This document shows positions 36,537 through 62,300 of a DNA stretch of 64,000 nt, piece by piece. Every line of letters starts with the position of its first letter. The stretch's first letter is position 1. The stretch covers positions 6,386,001 to 6,450,000 of the forward strand of contig NC_079875.1 of NCBI RefSeq assembly GCF_029227915.1, written 5' to 3'. A program made the position numbers and the translations under genes. The notes below the pieces were generated by a model that did not search any database, was not told the origin of the DNA, and worked only from the letters and a program-made list of their open reading frames with translations. The stretch comes from Hydractinia symbiolongicarpus (taxonomy: Eukaryota; Cnidaria; Hydrozoa; Anthoathecata; Hydractiniidae).

Positions 36537-38304
36537 ATCTTACAGTACTGGCAAATTTGTTTTTCCTTTATAGCCCTATATATCAATCAGATAAGCACTT
36601 TTTTGCTTTGACTGGTGGTAAGCTTCTGTCGAAAAAGTACATTACAATTATTGTTCACACATGATTAGTGTTGTATTTCCTGCCGATTTACCAATTAAAA
36701 AGATATGGATGGTTACCTGGTTTGGATTCTTATTGTTGGTGCTCGGTTGTTTGGATACTGATCCAGATATGGCTATAGATACATCATTCCCCTTATTGTC
36801 TATCACCTTACAAACCACATTAAAAAAAATTACAAAGTCATACCTTGTTTTATTTTTGACAGTTTTACAAATTTCCTCATTATGAATATGAAATATGACG
36901 TTTTAAGATGACCCTAACCTGGTCACCCGCCCAATCTTGCGACACCCTGTCCAATCGTAAGACTGGCCATTCTTGTATCCAAAGATTAGGCAGAACAATC
37001 CCACAAGCACAGATTTCCTCGTTGGTGAGCTACCCCCAGCGTTGTTGGTCTGTCTATTATGTACACAAAGTACACAAGTTCCGGTATCAGTAAAATGGTA
37101 ATATGATAGATTCTAGACTTAAGTATTATGTCTTAGCCATCCCGTGTTGCCAGCAAATAGAGAACGTTGGAAAGAAAGTTCCGTATATGCGCGCACATAT
37201 TTACAGGTAATTAAGGCCAAAGGAAGTTGTGCCTCAGTTTACCATCGGCCGTCCGCATGTATATTTACCACCGCATGAAAAATTTCATTATTTAAAAAAA
37301 TTCTATTATTGTCTTCACTTTCCCTCAAGAGAATGAAAATATGAAATAATGACTCAAAGAATATCTTAATAAACCCTTCTGACATGCTTCGCACATCACC
37401 ACACCATCATCACTGAGGATTTCCAACAACAAGTCGAATCACTGCGCATGTGGTCATACTTTAAAATAAAAAAATAATTAAATATTCAATATACATAAAT
37501 GATGTACATATTCATCACAGTTCCACAAAGAAAGAAATGAAATATACTCAATGCATCCTATTTCGAAAAAGCTATTGCGTAATTTCAATTGATGTTGCAA
37601 TCGATCAAAAGTGTTCTTTTTTTGAATGTTTTCAAATGTAATGTAATGTGTTAATTTAAATTTCGAAGGGCCTTTGTTCCAATGCGTGCCATACAAAGTC
37701 GTGCAATCAAGCATTGCCTCATTTGGATATATATGTCCCAGTCTCCAGAGGTTGTTTCTCGGCGCTGTATTTCCGGTTCGAGCTCCGAGGGTTTTGGGTT
37801 CGAGCTAGCTGGGTGGAGGGGCAAAATAATAAATAATGAATAATGAAAATTTCCTGCATGGTACACCTCAGATACAGATGACAGTAAACTGAGGTACAAA
37901 TTCCTTCGGCCTAATTAAGGACCACATAAAGAAAAGAAAATATTTCCTTTAATTTATACATTTAAGAAATAAATAATCTAAAAGGAGCTTGAATTGATTT
38001 TTCTTAACTATATATCATTTTCTCTTCTTAAGATCAGGTTTAAAATTATTTCAAAAAGTAGGTTTCTTATTTAACTTGATTTCTTCCATTCATGTTATCT
38101 GTTCTTTACATTTCTTGTCTGTGTGCATGCATTACCCAATCTTAACAACCGTTGACCATGAGAGGCACGTTTCTTAATTTAAATGTGGAAAAGTGGGGAG
38201 GGGGCATTTCCATGTGCAGCTGTAACTTTAACTACCTATATTACGTTGAAAAAGGTATTTTAGCTAGCTAGTTAATGTGTTGCATTGAAATATTGTCCCA
38301 CCTG
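36537..38304 (+). repeat. 1,768-bp tandem duplication, unit 1
   Basis: Every frame and landmark recurs exactly 1,768 bases to the right (for example 36661 and 38429, 37478 and 39246), and the encoded short frames are identical in sequence. The unit begins ATCTTACAGTACTGGCAAAT and ends ATTGTCCCACCTG, directly abutting unit 2. It contains an inverted-repeat element at 37208-37919 and no convincing gene. Confidence 0.93.
37208..37919. mobile_element. Inverted-repeat element inside duplication unit 1
   Basis: The left arm at 37208-37242 (TAATTAAGGCC, AAAGGAAGTTGTG, CCTCAGTTTAC) is matched in reverse complement by 37884-37919 (GTAAACTGAGG, TTCCTTCGGCC, TAATTAAG). The arms are about 35 bases with a few mismatches, flanked by TAATTAA on each side. 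The interior of about 640 bases has two B-box-like GGTTCGAGCT motifs near 37784 and 37799 but no transposase. Confidence 0.7.
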
Positions 38305-40072
38305 ATCTTACAGTACTGGCAAATTTGTTTTTCCTTTATAGCCCTATATATCAATCAGATAAGCACTTTTTTGCTTTGACTGGTGGTAAGCTTCTGTCGA
38401 AAAAGTACATTACAATTATTGTTCACACATGATTAGTGTTGTATTTCCTGCCGATTTACCAATTAAAAAGATATGGATGGTTACCTGGTTTGGATTCTTA
38501 TTGTTGGTGCTCGGTTGTTTGGATACTGATCCAGATATGGCTATAGATACATCATTCCCCTTATTGTCTATCACCTTACAAACCACATTAAAAAAAATTA
38601 CAAAGTCATACCTTGTTTTATTTTTGACAGTTTTACAAATTTCCTCATTATGAATATGAAATATGACGTTTTAAGATGACCCTAACCTGGTCACCCGCCC
38701 AATCTTGCGACACCCTGTCCAATCGTAAGACTGGCCATTCTTGTATCCAAAGATTAGGCAGAACAATCCCACAAGCACAGATTTCCTCGTTGGTGAGCTA
38801 CCCCCAGCGTTGTTGGTCTGTCTATTATGTACACAAAGTACACAAGTTCCGGTATCAGTAAAATGGTAATATGATAGATTCTAGACTTAAGTATTATGTC
38901 TTAGCCATCCCGTGTTGCCAGCAAATAGAGAACGTTGGAAAGAAAGTTCCGTATATGCGCGCACATATTTACAGGTAATTAAGGCCAAAGGAAGTTGTGC
39001 CTCAGTTTACCATCGGCCGTCCGCATGTATATTTACCACCGCATGAAAAATTTCATTATTTAAAAAAATTCTATTATTGTCTTCACTTTCCCTCAAGAGA
39101 ATGAAAATATGAAATAATGACTCAAAGAATATCTTAATAAACCCTTCTGACATGCTTCGCACATCACCACACCATCATCACTGAGGATTTCCAACAACAA
39201 GTCGAATCACTGCGCATGTGGTCATACTTTAAAATAAAAAAATAATTAAATATTCAATATACATAAATGATGTACATATTCATCACAGTTCCACAAAGAA
39301 AGAAATGAAATATACTCAATGCATCCTATTTCGAAAAAGCTATTGCGTAATTTCAATTGATGTTGCAATCGATCAAAAGTGTTCTTTTTTTGAATGTTTT
39401 CAAATGTAATGTAATGTGTTAATTTAAATTTCGAAGGGCCTTTGTTCCAATGCGTGCCATACAAAGTCGTGCAATCAAGCATTGCCTCATTTGGATATAT
39501 ATGTCCCAGTCTCCAGAGGTTGTTTCTCGGCGCTGTATTTCCGGTTCGAGCTCCGAGGGTTTTGGGTTCGAGCTAGCTGGGTGGAGGGGCAAAATAATAA
39601 ATAATGAATAATGAAAATTTCCTGCATGGTACACCTCAGATACAGATGACAGTAAACTGAGGTACAAATTCCTTCGGCCTAATTAAGGACCACATAAAGA
39701 AAAGAAAATATTTCCTTTAATTTATACATTTAAGAAATAAATAATCTAAAAGGAGCTTGAATTGATTTTTCTTAACTATATATCATTTTCTCTTCTTAAG
39801 ATCAGGTTTAAAATTATTTCAAAAAGTAGGTTTCTTATTTAACTTGATTTCTTCCATTCATGTTATCTGTTCTTTACATTTCTTGTCTGTGTGCATGCAT
39901 TACCCAATCTTAACAACCGTTGACCATGAGAGGCACGTTTCTTAATTTAAATGTGGAAAAGTGGGGAGGGGGCATTTCCATGTGCAGCTGTAACTTTAAC
40001 TACCTATATTACGTTGAAAAAGGTATTTTAGCTAGCTAGTTAATGTGTTGCATTGAAATATTGTCCCACCTG
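38305..40072 (+). repeat. 1,768-bp tandem duplication, unit 2
   Basis: A copy of 36537-38304 with no difference noticed by eye. After the closing CCCACCTGA the sequence diverges to unique AACACACG. The matching inverted-repeat element is at 38976-39687. Confidence 0.93.
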
Positions 40073-40131
40073 AAACACACGTTATTTCGTAGAAAGACAC
40101 TATTTTTACAAATTGTTTACATTTTCACAAC

Positions 40132-40510
40132 ATGTCAAGGTGTTCGACTGATCCCAATTGGAATGCCGTGGGCAGATTTGGAGGAGACCTTGCGAGTTAG
40201 TACATTTTTTATTTAAATTTAGTAAGTGTGACACCGTGTAAACAATTGATTAGAGTTTTCTTTAAAATACAGGACTTGTTAAATTACCTTAAAACACAAC
40301 TAATTCTAAATACTAACGATTGTTTGCTTTATATAATTTTTCTGCTAAAATTATAAAAAGATTTCCATAATTATAAATTCTAAAAGTTGTGTGTTTTTTT
40401 AATCTTTTTCCCTTTACGACATTGTAGCATACGTCTGTGTTTTATGCATAATACTACGGCTCATCATAAACAAAATGCCAGACAAGGTACGGCTGAATTT
40501 AAATGTTTAG
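40132..40510 (+). CDS. Probable small single-pass membrane protein, two exons
   Basis: Exon 1 (40132-40195) starts with ATG and encodes MSRCSTDPNWNAVGRFGGDLA before a GTTAGT donor. Exon 2 (40428-40510) follows ATTGTAG, keeps the phase and reads TYVCVLCIILRLIINKMPDK, then VRLNLNV and TAG. The result is a 48-residue protein with one hydrophobic segment at about residues 22-36 and a basic C-terminal flank. A GTACGG after the Lys codon could serve as an alternative donor leading to further exons. It resembles small organelle or ER membrane subunits in size, but I cannot name it. It rests only on splice signals and composition. Confidence 0.45.
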
Positions 40511-40767
40511 TTCGGCGCGGAAGGAAAGGAGCAGCACAATTTATCTAGTTAGCCTCACAATTGCGACGTATAGCTATACCCGAAGAATTATTTGAAAGAG
40601 GGACCACAAAGGCGACTTAACAGTGTTTTGAACTGCCATATGAGTTATAGAAATTTCTGCCTAAATGTACAGCAACTACCCTTTTTGTTCTTTCGAAATC
40701 GAGCTGTCAGGTGGTTGAATTAGTACATCTTCTCCATTAACAAATTTATTTGGTTCTCTAATTCATC

Positions 40768-40912
40768 ATCATCAACATTCTCCGCTTAACGTCCGTTTCC
40801 ATGCTAGCATGGGTTGGACCCATATTAATGACCCTCTTCCAATCTGATATATACTGTGTTAGATCTAAACTCAACTTCCTCTGTATCAAGTCTGTCCTTA
40901 TAACTCTAATGG
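40768..40912 (-). mobile_element. 5'-truncated copy of the intronic LINE (3' end only)
   Basis: The reverse complement matches 50261-50405 closely: ATAAGGACAGACTTGATA, AGGAAGTTGAGTTTAGATC, TCAGATTGGAAGAGGGTCAT, then CCATGCTAGCATGG and the GATGATGAT tail. Small indels separate the two. Truncation from the 5' side with the same microsatellite tail is typical of target-primed reverse transcription. Confidence 0.88.
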
Positions 40913-42201
40913 TACAGAAAAAGTGCTCACATTATTAATAATTAACTATTTTCAACTGGCACAGCAAAATATGAAAGAAAAACATAAGGTTAGGGCATCA
41001 TTAGCTTGTGTATCGCAGAAGTCGTTGGTGGCATGCTTCAAAAATGCTTCTCACTGGCACGGCTCTTAACGTGAAGCAAAACTGTACAGGAGACTCAATT
41101 GTTAGAGTCTTCCCAGAACATCTCTTCTCATAAAACCGAGGGCAGGGCTGACTTATTGCCTGCTGTGTTGTGTGGGAGACAGAACTTGTGGACTTCATTT
41201 TAATACGATATCACACACCTCAAATTATGAAAACTGAATAATCACTCTCCTCATTTAAGGTAAGACGCATGAAATTCATCACGCACCTACAACAATCAAG
41301 GCGAGTGAAGTATCACTTGGCTGCTAAAATTCATATAACCAGGACTGTAAAGGCGCGTAATCACATACATTTTTTTATTAATTTCAAAGTTCAGACAGGG
41401 TTATGCCTACTAGAAATGGAAGTAATTGTACTTTAATATTTTAAATTTATTGTTGTTGTTTAGCCGCCATATTTAATGATCTTGTTGATCTCTTATTCCT
41501 GTCTAATAAGCGGGCCATCGCAAAATGTTTGTGTGAAACTGTAGGTAAACAAACGGCCTTAACTTTAAATGAGCACTGAGATGGAGTTCGATAATATCAC
41601 CATTATGGTAGGCTCCGTTCGCGCCATATTTTTGGCTTTTTTTTTCTTTGTAAAACATGACATCAAAAATTGGAAAGAAATTCTATCCCAGGAGTTTCTA
41701 TTGAAAAGACACAGAAGAAAAAAATAATTTTCTCTGTATTCTATTCACCATTGTTTTTGGAGACCACAGACAAAATGAAACAGAAAGAAGAAATCGCAAT
41801 ATTGCCTTGTGTGGTTAATAATTATGATAATTAATGTTTATCAGGCTCTGCCTTTTTTTATTAGAATGACCGGATTATTGCATATTATAAGCAAAAAAAC
41901 CCAATGGGGGAGAATGCACATTGCGATAGTTGAAGATAGTTAAGCTATATGGAGATAATTAAATTTAGAGCATAAAAGGGGAAATTCTAAAAATTTAGGT
42001 ATTCTAATTGTCTAGATCTTATAATGTCTCCGTAAGGAAACAACTAACTGTTTAAACAATGGAAAATAATCAAAAAGTAGGACAGCTAGCGAGGCAAAGC
42101 TATCTTCAGAAACAACACCAAAAAGAGGTTGTTGTTGCAAAGAAATCTAATTTCAGTAAGTTAAAACGTTTAAATAATAAAGAATAACACAGAAACTTTG
42201 A

Positions 42202-43343
42202 TTGATTTATCTGATTTATCATGTTCGGGACTTTGTTGATACATTTATAAAAGCAAAAATTTTGTATATTGATGACTTAAAATCTGTCATCAATTCAAAC
42301 TACCACCATCTATATGCGGATGATACAATAATTATTTCGTCTCATAAAAACTTGGATACCCTTGTCTCCCAGGTCGAGTTAGAACTTTCGCAAGTCGACC
42401 TCTGGCTGAATAATAACAAAATGACTATTAATACGGACAAAACTGAAACAATCTTTTTCGGCAACCACAGCCAGTTAAAAAAAGTTGAGAACAAAACTAT
42501 CAACTATATGGGTATTCCTTTGAAGAGGAGCGAAAAAGTTAAATATCTTGGGGTAACATTTGATCAAAAAATGCAATGGGAAAAGCACATTAATGACATA
42601 AATAGAAAAATACTAATTAAATATTCTAAAATTAGAACCATTGCATCCTGTTTAACACCTCACACAAAAAACCTTTTAATTAATGCACTTGTCATGCCAT
42701 ATTTCAACTACTGCTCCTCGGCATGGGCTTGTGCCACCCAAGGTAGATTGGGAAAACTAGAAAAACGATTAAAATGTGTCCGTACCTTTCTTGGGAAAGA
42801 GAGGGAATATTCAATGAATAATTTACTCATCAAAAACGATGCCATATTAGTTTTCAAAGCCATGAATCACATTGCTCCTGATTACATGCGCTCAAAATTC
42901 CTTTTGACAAAAAACTGTCATAATCATCAAACAAGAGGAGCTTCAAAAAACAGGTTCACACTTCCCTTGGTCAACACGGAATTTGGCAAAAAAGCCTTCC
43001 CATTTAGAGCTGCAAAAGTGTGGAATAATCTTCCAGACCAAGTGACCTGTGATGGAAGTCTGCTTTCGTTTAAGACTTCCATCTCTAATGTATTTGGCAA
43101 ATTCTAATGGAGATCACTTTTTAATTTTTTTAATTTTTGTTTTTTATTCTTTTTCTTTTCAATTTTCACAGATTATAAATGTTACTATGTTTGATTGAGC
43201 TGAGGCAGTCTAAGGTTTATCATTTTTTGTTTCTTTTTTGTTCTAGTGGCCCCCAGTGGAAACAATCCACTAACTATAGGTTTTTGTGATTTTCTGGGCT
43301 AGCCACTTTAAATATTTATTATTATTATTATTATTATTATTAC
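42202..43343 (+). mobile_element. 5'-truncated CR1/L2-like LINE, reverse transcriptase C-terminal part
   Basis: A 301-codon frame (42202-43107) begins between reverse-transcriptase motifs B and C. It contains ILYIDDLKSVI, then HLYADDT (motif C, 42310-42327), the LNNNKMTINTDKTE thumb-side motif, VKYLGVTFDQKMQWEKHI, and a C-terminal domain ending AFPFRAAKVWNNLPDQV as in CR1, L2 and Rex-type elements. No endonuclease or fingers remain, so it is a dead 5' truncation. The 3' UTR ends in a TTA repeat at 43312-43343, the expected short tail. The retained frame is intact, suggesting a fairly young insertion. Confidence 0.85.
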
Positions 43344-43874
43344 AATGGAAACACAGCTACAGATGCTCTCACTCATTCATTATTTTTTTTTGTAATGGCG
43401 TGAATCCAGCAACCATGTGATTGATTTTGCCGTGCGTTTTTTTATTGCATGATTCGCGCAATGGAATGTAATAGCGGTTCTGTAGGCTAAGAGAGATTGG
43501 GGTGAGTTTGCTATTTCCATAAAACATTTGAACATGTTCTGGTTGTCAGTTTTCAATAAAATTTCCAGGATAATGTTTTCTCATGTATATCTTTCAATTT
43601 TTACTATAAAATAGGTAGGTTAAAATTTGCCTCTTTGTTTCATGCTTTAAGACAAAATAGTATTTCCCAAGAGCTATACTGGACCAATTTTTATTTGTTG
43701 TAATGTTTTTTTTAAAAAAAATGCAAGCACTGTAAAAATTATTTTGGTTTTACGTCTACTTTTGGTAACCTTAAAATAAGACAAATGAAACCCAGGAAGC
43801 TTATATGCTTGTGGTTTTACATTATTTACCATGCCAGATATTTACCGTTCAACATTAGAAATTTAGTTTAAAAA

Positions 43875-57612
<13,738 letters not shown>

Positions 57613-57660
57613 GATTTTATAATTTTATATTTTTTTTAAATACGTCATATCAATTTTTTA

Positions 57661-57666
57661 AATAAA
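57661..57666 (+). terminator. slc30a5 polyadenylation signal
   Basis: AATAAA, 49 bases after the slc30a5 stop codon and followed by T-rich sequence, is the likely polyadenylation hexamer. Confidence 0.65.
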
Positions 57667-57699
57667 CCATTCTTTTTGTTTCTCTCATTTTGAATTAGA

Positions 57700-59304
57700 T
57701 ATGGTCATACAAAGTGGACTATCTTTTCAGTTACAAAGTAGATATTCTCTTTAATTACAAAATTAATATTTCCCTTACGTACTCTTGTTTTTACTATGTT
57801 TGGAAAAGTTTATTTTCAAAAATATTTTTAGAGGTTTGTTTCACCCTAGTGACGTGCAGTTAATGCTGTCAAAAGTAATTTGTCAGTGATTAAAACTGCC
57901 TTCCCCCCTTTGACTGTTTTCATAAATTTGAAAAAGAAATATATTTTATATGAAAGATTTAAGTAAATACTAGTTTTTAAATATTTAAAGAATTATTTAT
58001 ATTCATTATGTAATTATTATTTGGGAGTTTCAATTTGATTTAGCTAAATGTAGTTTAGGTTTTTAGTTGCAAAATATAAAAGTTTCAACAAGTTTATTTG
58101 TGACTTCAATTTTGTATTGTGCTTCTCAACACATTACAAGTTTGTGATACCAAACGTAACACATATAAAATATCAAGCTCACATGTAACTCCTAAATTAG
58201 TTTTTTCCAAAAGTAATTTTTTAATGTATAACCCTTCTCTTACGTTTATGTCTTCTAATATCTTTTCATCTTCAAAATAGTCAAGAATGAAGATGTTATG
58301 ACATTTTGTGAAAGAGAAAGTTTGTTGGAGTGGGCAAGTCACTTGTTCAATGAAGACTTGATCCAGACCAATGGACATATGCTTGATACAAGTATGGATG
58401 TTTGTTTTTGTCCTTGTTATTGTTGTTTTTGTTTTTGTTATTGTTTCTGTTGGCGTTTTTATTTTCTACCTTATTATTTTTGCTGTTGTTGTTGTTTTTG
58501 TTGTTGTTGTTGTTGTTGTTTTTGTTTTTGTTTTTGTTGTTGTTATTGTTTTTGTTGGCGTTTTTGTTTTCTACCTTATTATTTTTGTTTTTGTTGTAGT
58601 TTTCGTTGTTATTATTGTTGTTATGTTGTTGTTACTATCATATTATTGTGAAGCGCATAGTTTAAGTTGACACAAATGTAGTAATAAGTTTGCCAAACTA
58701 TGTATTTTTTCTGTCAAAGTGTACTGTATTGAAATAATGCACAAGTGATGTTATGTACTTACATGAATTTATTTAGGTACAGATGGTCTCAATGTATCAA
58801 GGTATGCTTGTGTTTGCTATTTGTTTTGTATACTGCTAAACTCTGTTATCCCTGTATATACTGACCAGAAAGAAGAGTTTGCTAAATGTTAAAGCTGTTC
58901 TTTTATTGGTTAGGTTGCATTGAAATGTTTAGAATGTCCACTTTTCATGTACCTTGCCGCATGACATTTGCGTTTTTTGATCAAATTCGATTTTAAAATA
59001 CTTTGATTTATTTTTTACATAATAGAAAAAACCATGTGAATTCAGGGTAACAGAAAAATGCTTATATTAGCATATGCCAACACAAAACGCTGCAGCATGT
59101 TTGGATTTGATTCAATCCAAACTTGCCTCAGCGTCATGCAACAAACTAAAAGTTAGGATAGGTCATTTTGCAGCTACCATGTAGAGTATAATGCGCTGCA
59201 ATGCAGAACATTTTCTCAGTGTGAATTTTCGACTTTGCGTATATTATGTTGCTTTAATATATTTTCTTATGCTGCAGAACCTAACAAGCAATAATTAATA
59301 CAAA
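57700..59304. other. Intergenic stretch between slc30a5 and the serine-rich gene
   Basis: No supported gene. The minus-strand 90-codon frame at 58106-58378 may be a retroelement remnant. 58400-58640 is GTT/TTTTG simple-sequence DNA, which explains the long hydrophobic frames seen there. The promoter of the downstream gene should lie in the right part. Confidence 0.45.
58400..58640 (+). repeat. GTT-rich simple-sequence tract
   Basis: Runs of GTT, TTG and GTTTTT dominate, with an internal near-duplicate of about 120 bases (TTGGCGTTTTTATTTTCTAC at 58450 and TTGGCGTTTTTGTTTTCTAC at 58554). Confidence 0.8.
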
Positions 59305-62300
59305 ATGTTTTTTAGATCTTCCAGTGTGACGGCGTTACTTAAAAGTAAGCATGGATTATCAAAAAGTTTTGAAAAGACCCAAGCCCATGTCACACCACTT
59401 TTGTTTGGTACATCGAGTTTTTCTGGAAAAAATGCCAATGTACTTGACCAACAACCATATAGAGGTTACCAAGGTAATAGCTCACGCATCTCTACCCGTT
59501 CTGGAGACGAGTCATCAAGTGTTGTGACAGAAGATCTCCTTGATAGATCTATTTATGAAGATGTCAACATGGCAGGCGAATTAAACAGAACTTTGAATTC
59601 TCACGACGAAACAGCATTGGAAATTATAAGCAGAACTCTTCATCTCGATGAGTTGGATGACACCAAAACATTTTCAAAGGACACAAGTTTTCTTTTACCA
59701 TATGCAAATAAGAATGAAAGCCAGACACGAAATAATACTGTACGATTTATGGACATTAGTACTGTATCAGATAGCAACTCCTGTAGTTCGTTTGTCGGCA
59801 TGGACTCTGTATCACAGCTACTCAGGTCCACGCCCATGCAAAGTTCAAACTCGTTTGTTAGAAGCTCTTCTCCAAATAATAAAACTGTCAGGAGGAGAAA
59901 AGCTGTCAATAATATCACTATCAATAATAATACTAATAGCTTCAAAAAAGATAGAAAGGGAGGTGATTTTTCAGGTAGGAGTTTGTATCACTCCCATCCA
60001 CAAGAGCTATCAAATGGACGAAATCTTTCTTCCTTGAAACATAATGTTGATAGTGAATCTAAGAAACGACCTACTTCATCAACAAATTCTCGTCACGAAA
60101 AACAGCGAAAACCAAAATCAACTTTGCTGAGTCCAGAATTTCATAAACTAAAGAATTTCTTTACCTTGGAAGAAAGCGATGATTATGATGACATATTAAC
60201 CAATCAGAATCATGTGCAACTCATTTCAGGACCAACCATTTCCAGGCATTCAATGCAAAAAGGTAAAATAGCTCCATCTGCTTCGCTTAATTTTGAGAAT
60301 AGATTTTATTCCCCGAGACAAAAACACAAAACCTTTCATAACAAAAGTACTCAAGTTTACGATAAGCACGATAAAGAAGATCTTGTAAGTAAAAGCGATT
60401 CGATTCAGTCTGACAGGGAAATATTATCTTTTAAAAACACAAGGGCGGAGGACCTCCCTAATCGCGCAGACTATGAAGAGATTGATGAAGTATTGAAAAG
60501 GTTAGAGTTAGGACGTCTTGAAGTGGACAGACTAAAATCTGTAAATAGTTCAACAAGGAGAAGTTTATTTAATACAGATTCTATGTTCAGCCAACATGCA
60601 AGCAAATACTCTGACAAAAACACACAGGAGGAGAGTAAAATGAAAGAATCCAAAGAGGAGAGTAACAATAGTAGGAAAAACAGTTTAGAAAACGACTCAT
60701 TCCGTAAAAGTGACGTTGGGGAAATTAATAAGAAATTTCATCCGATTATAGAAAATAGGGACACCCAGCCATTGTTGAGCACTTCAAACAAAATATCTCG
60801 TTTGGAAGCGACTAATATCGATAATGATAATATATCGAGTAGTGATGACGAAAACTGTGATAGACGGAGTATAACGACACAACATACCGATATGTCGGAT
60901 ATTGAATCTGTTAAAATTTTATTTCAATTTTTACTTAATTACGAGGCTGCAAAGAATCGTCTTGAAAACGATTTAGATTCTGAAAACTCATTCGCAATCT
61001 CACAAGATACTGATCAAACTTTACATAACGTCAAACGGTTGTTATTTAACGAATTACCACTAAATGGAAAAACGAAATTAGACAGTTTACTTCATGATCC
61101 ATCCCATCTATCCGTATATACTGACTATCTCGAATCGCTACCTCGAAATTCTACAAAACAATTTTCTGAAGATCCGCACCAACATTACGATGAGTTACAA
61201 TATTTAAATTCGCAGCACCAACCTAATACCCAGGTACAACAAGTTTGTGATATTTTTACCAGTCTGAGCAGCTATTATTTATAAGAGTCAATAGCACTAC
61301 AAGTTTTTTTATTAGCAACCTTTTGGAAGGTTTTATCTCTTTGATAAGATTGTTAGATATGAATTGTTGTTGTCGTGGAAATGACCCAAATTAAACATAG
61401 TTCTGACATGGACAGAGTGTCCATGTCGTCAAAAAAATGACAAAAACTAATCTGATTAGGATTATTTAGGAATTTTAAGCGAATTTTGAAAATTGATAAT
61501 AGCCATTTATTGTGTGAAATATATTCTAATATTATACGTGATTTACCGAATAAGAAACTTGGTCACAGGGAATGATAGTTGCCTGAAAAAAGTGTGAAAT
61601 TTTAGCAGCCTGTGTGGGGGAGTGTGCATCCTAGTGATATTCTCACCCGTCTGTTTGAAAATTACAGAAAGATTGCCACTACATCAGTAAATTAGATAGT
61701 TTTGAGTTCGATCAGAGAAGACCAGGAAAAAAAGAAAGATTTAATGGGAAATCAAGGAATAATTTGTGAGATTATTTATAGGAGATTCTTACTCTAAATT
61801 TGTAAGCTTTAATCATGGAAAAGATCAGGGAAAAATATCAGAAAGATAAAGAAAAAAAAATCAAAGAAAGTCAGGGAATTTTTTATGTAAATAGTGATGG
61901 TAACCATGTACAGTGCATGGCGGAACAGGAAACATTTTTTAGCTGGCGATTTATTGACATCTCTATGTAATGCTGAATTTTACCTGGACGTTTTTTTAAG
62001 AATGGTAGTATTCTTCTTAGGATGAATTCACTGACGCAGTTGGTTTACCATCAGGTAATGAACGACAGATGGAAAGATTAAAAAAGATGTTGTTCAGTTT
62101 GCAAAGCATTAATGACACGTCAGAGTCACGTGACTTAGACTATGTTGATCAAGTAAGTTTGATGATGTTCCTTTATTTTTTAGTAAAATTGATTTCTTGG
62201 GAAAAAATCCCTCTTTAATTTTAATCACCCTTGCTTACTTATTTTCCACATTCGGCCATAAGACTATAGTCAGACGAAGTGCTTTTTTAAAAAATTGAGG

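Larger units (their letters stand above)
40511..43874. other. Repeat-bearing stretch left of slc30a5
   Basis: It contains a truncated LINE tail (40768-40912, minus), a second LINE fragment (about 42200-43343, plus) and the 5' flank of slc30a5. A 42-codon frame at 42059-42187 (MENNQKVGQLARQSYLQKQ...) is noted but unsupported. Confidence 0.5.

Noticed and set aside
36661-36885. 74-codon frame with hydrophobic segment, duplicated at 38429-38653, as a gene pair
   Set aside because: The copies are identical only because the whole 1,768-bp unit is duplicated. There is no splice structure, no recognisable domain, and identity is just as high outside the frame.
42059-42187. 42-codon Gln/Lys-rich frame as a small gene
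   Set aside because: It has an ATG and a possible internal donor, but no matching exon was found and nothing shows conservation.
58106-58378. 90-codon minus-strand frame (contains REGLYIKKL) as a retroelement gene
   Set aside because: It loosely recalls retroelement C-terminal regions, but no catalytic motif is visible and it adjoins simple-sequence DNA. Support is too weak.
58371-58670. Long hydrophobic or Cys/Phe-rich frames as membrane proteins
   Set aside because: They arise from GTT/TTG simple repeats that are open in several frames.
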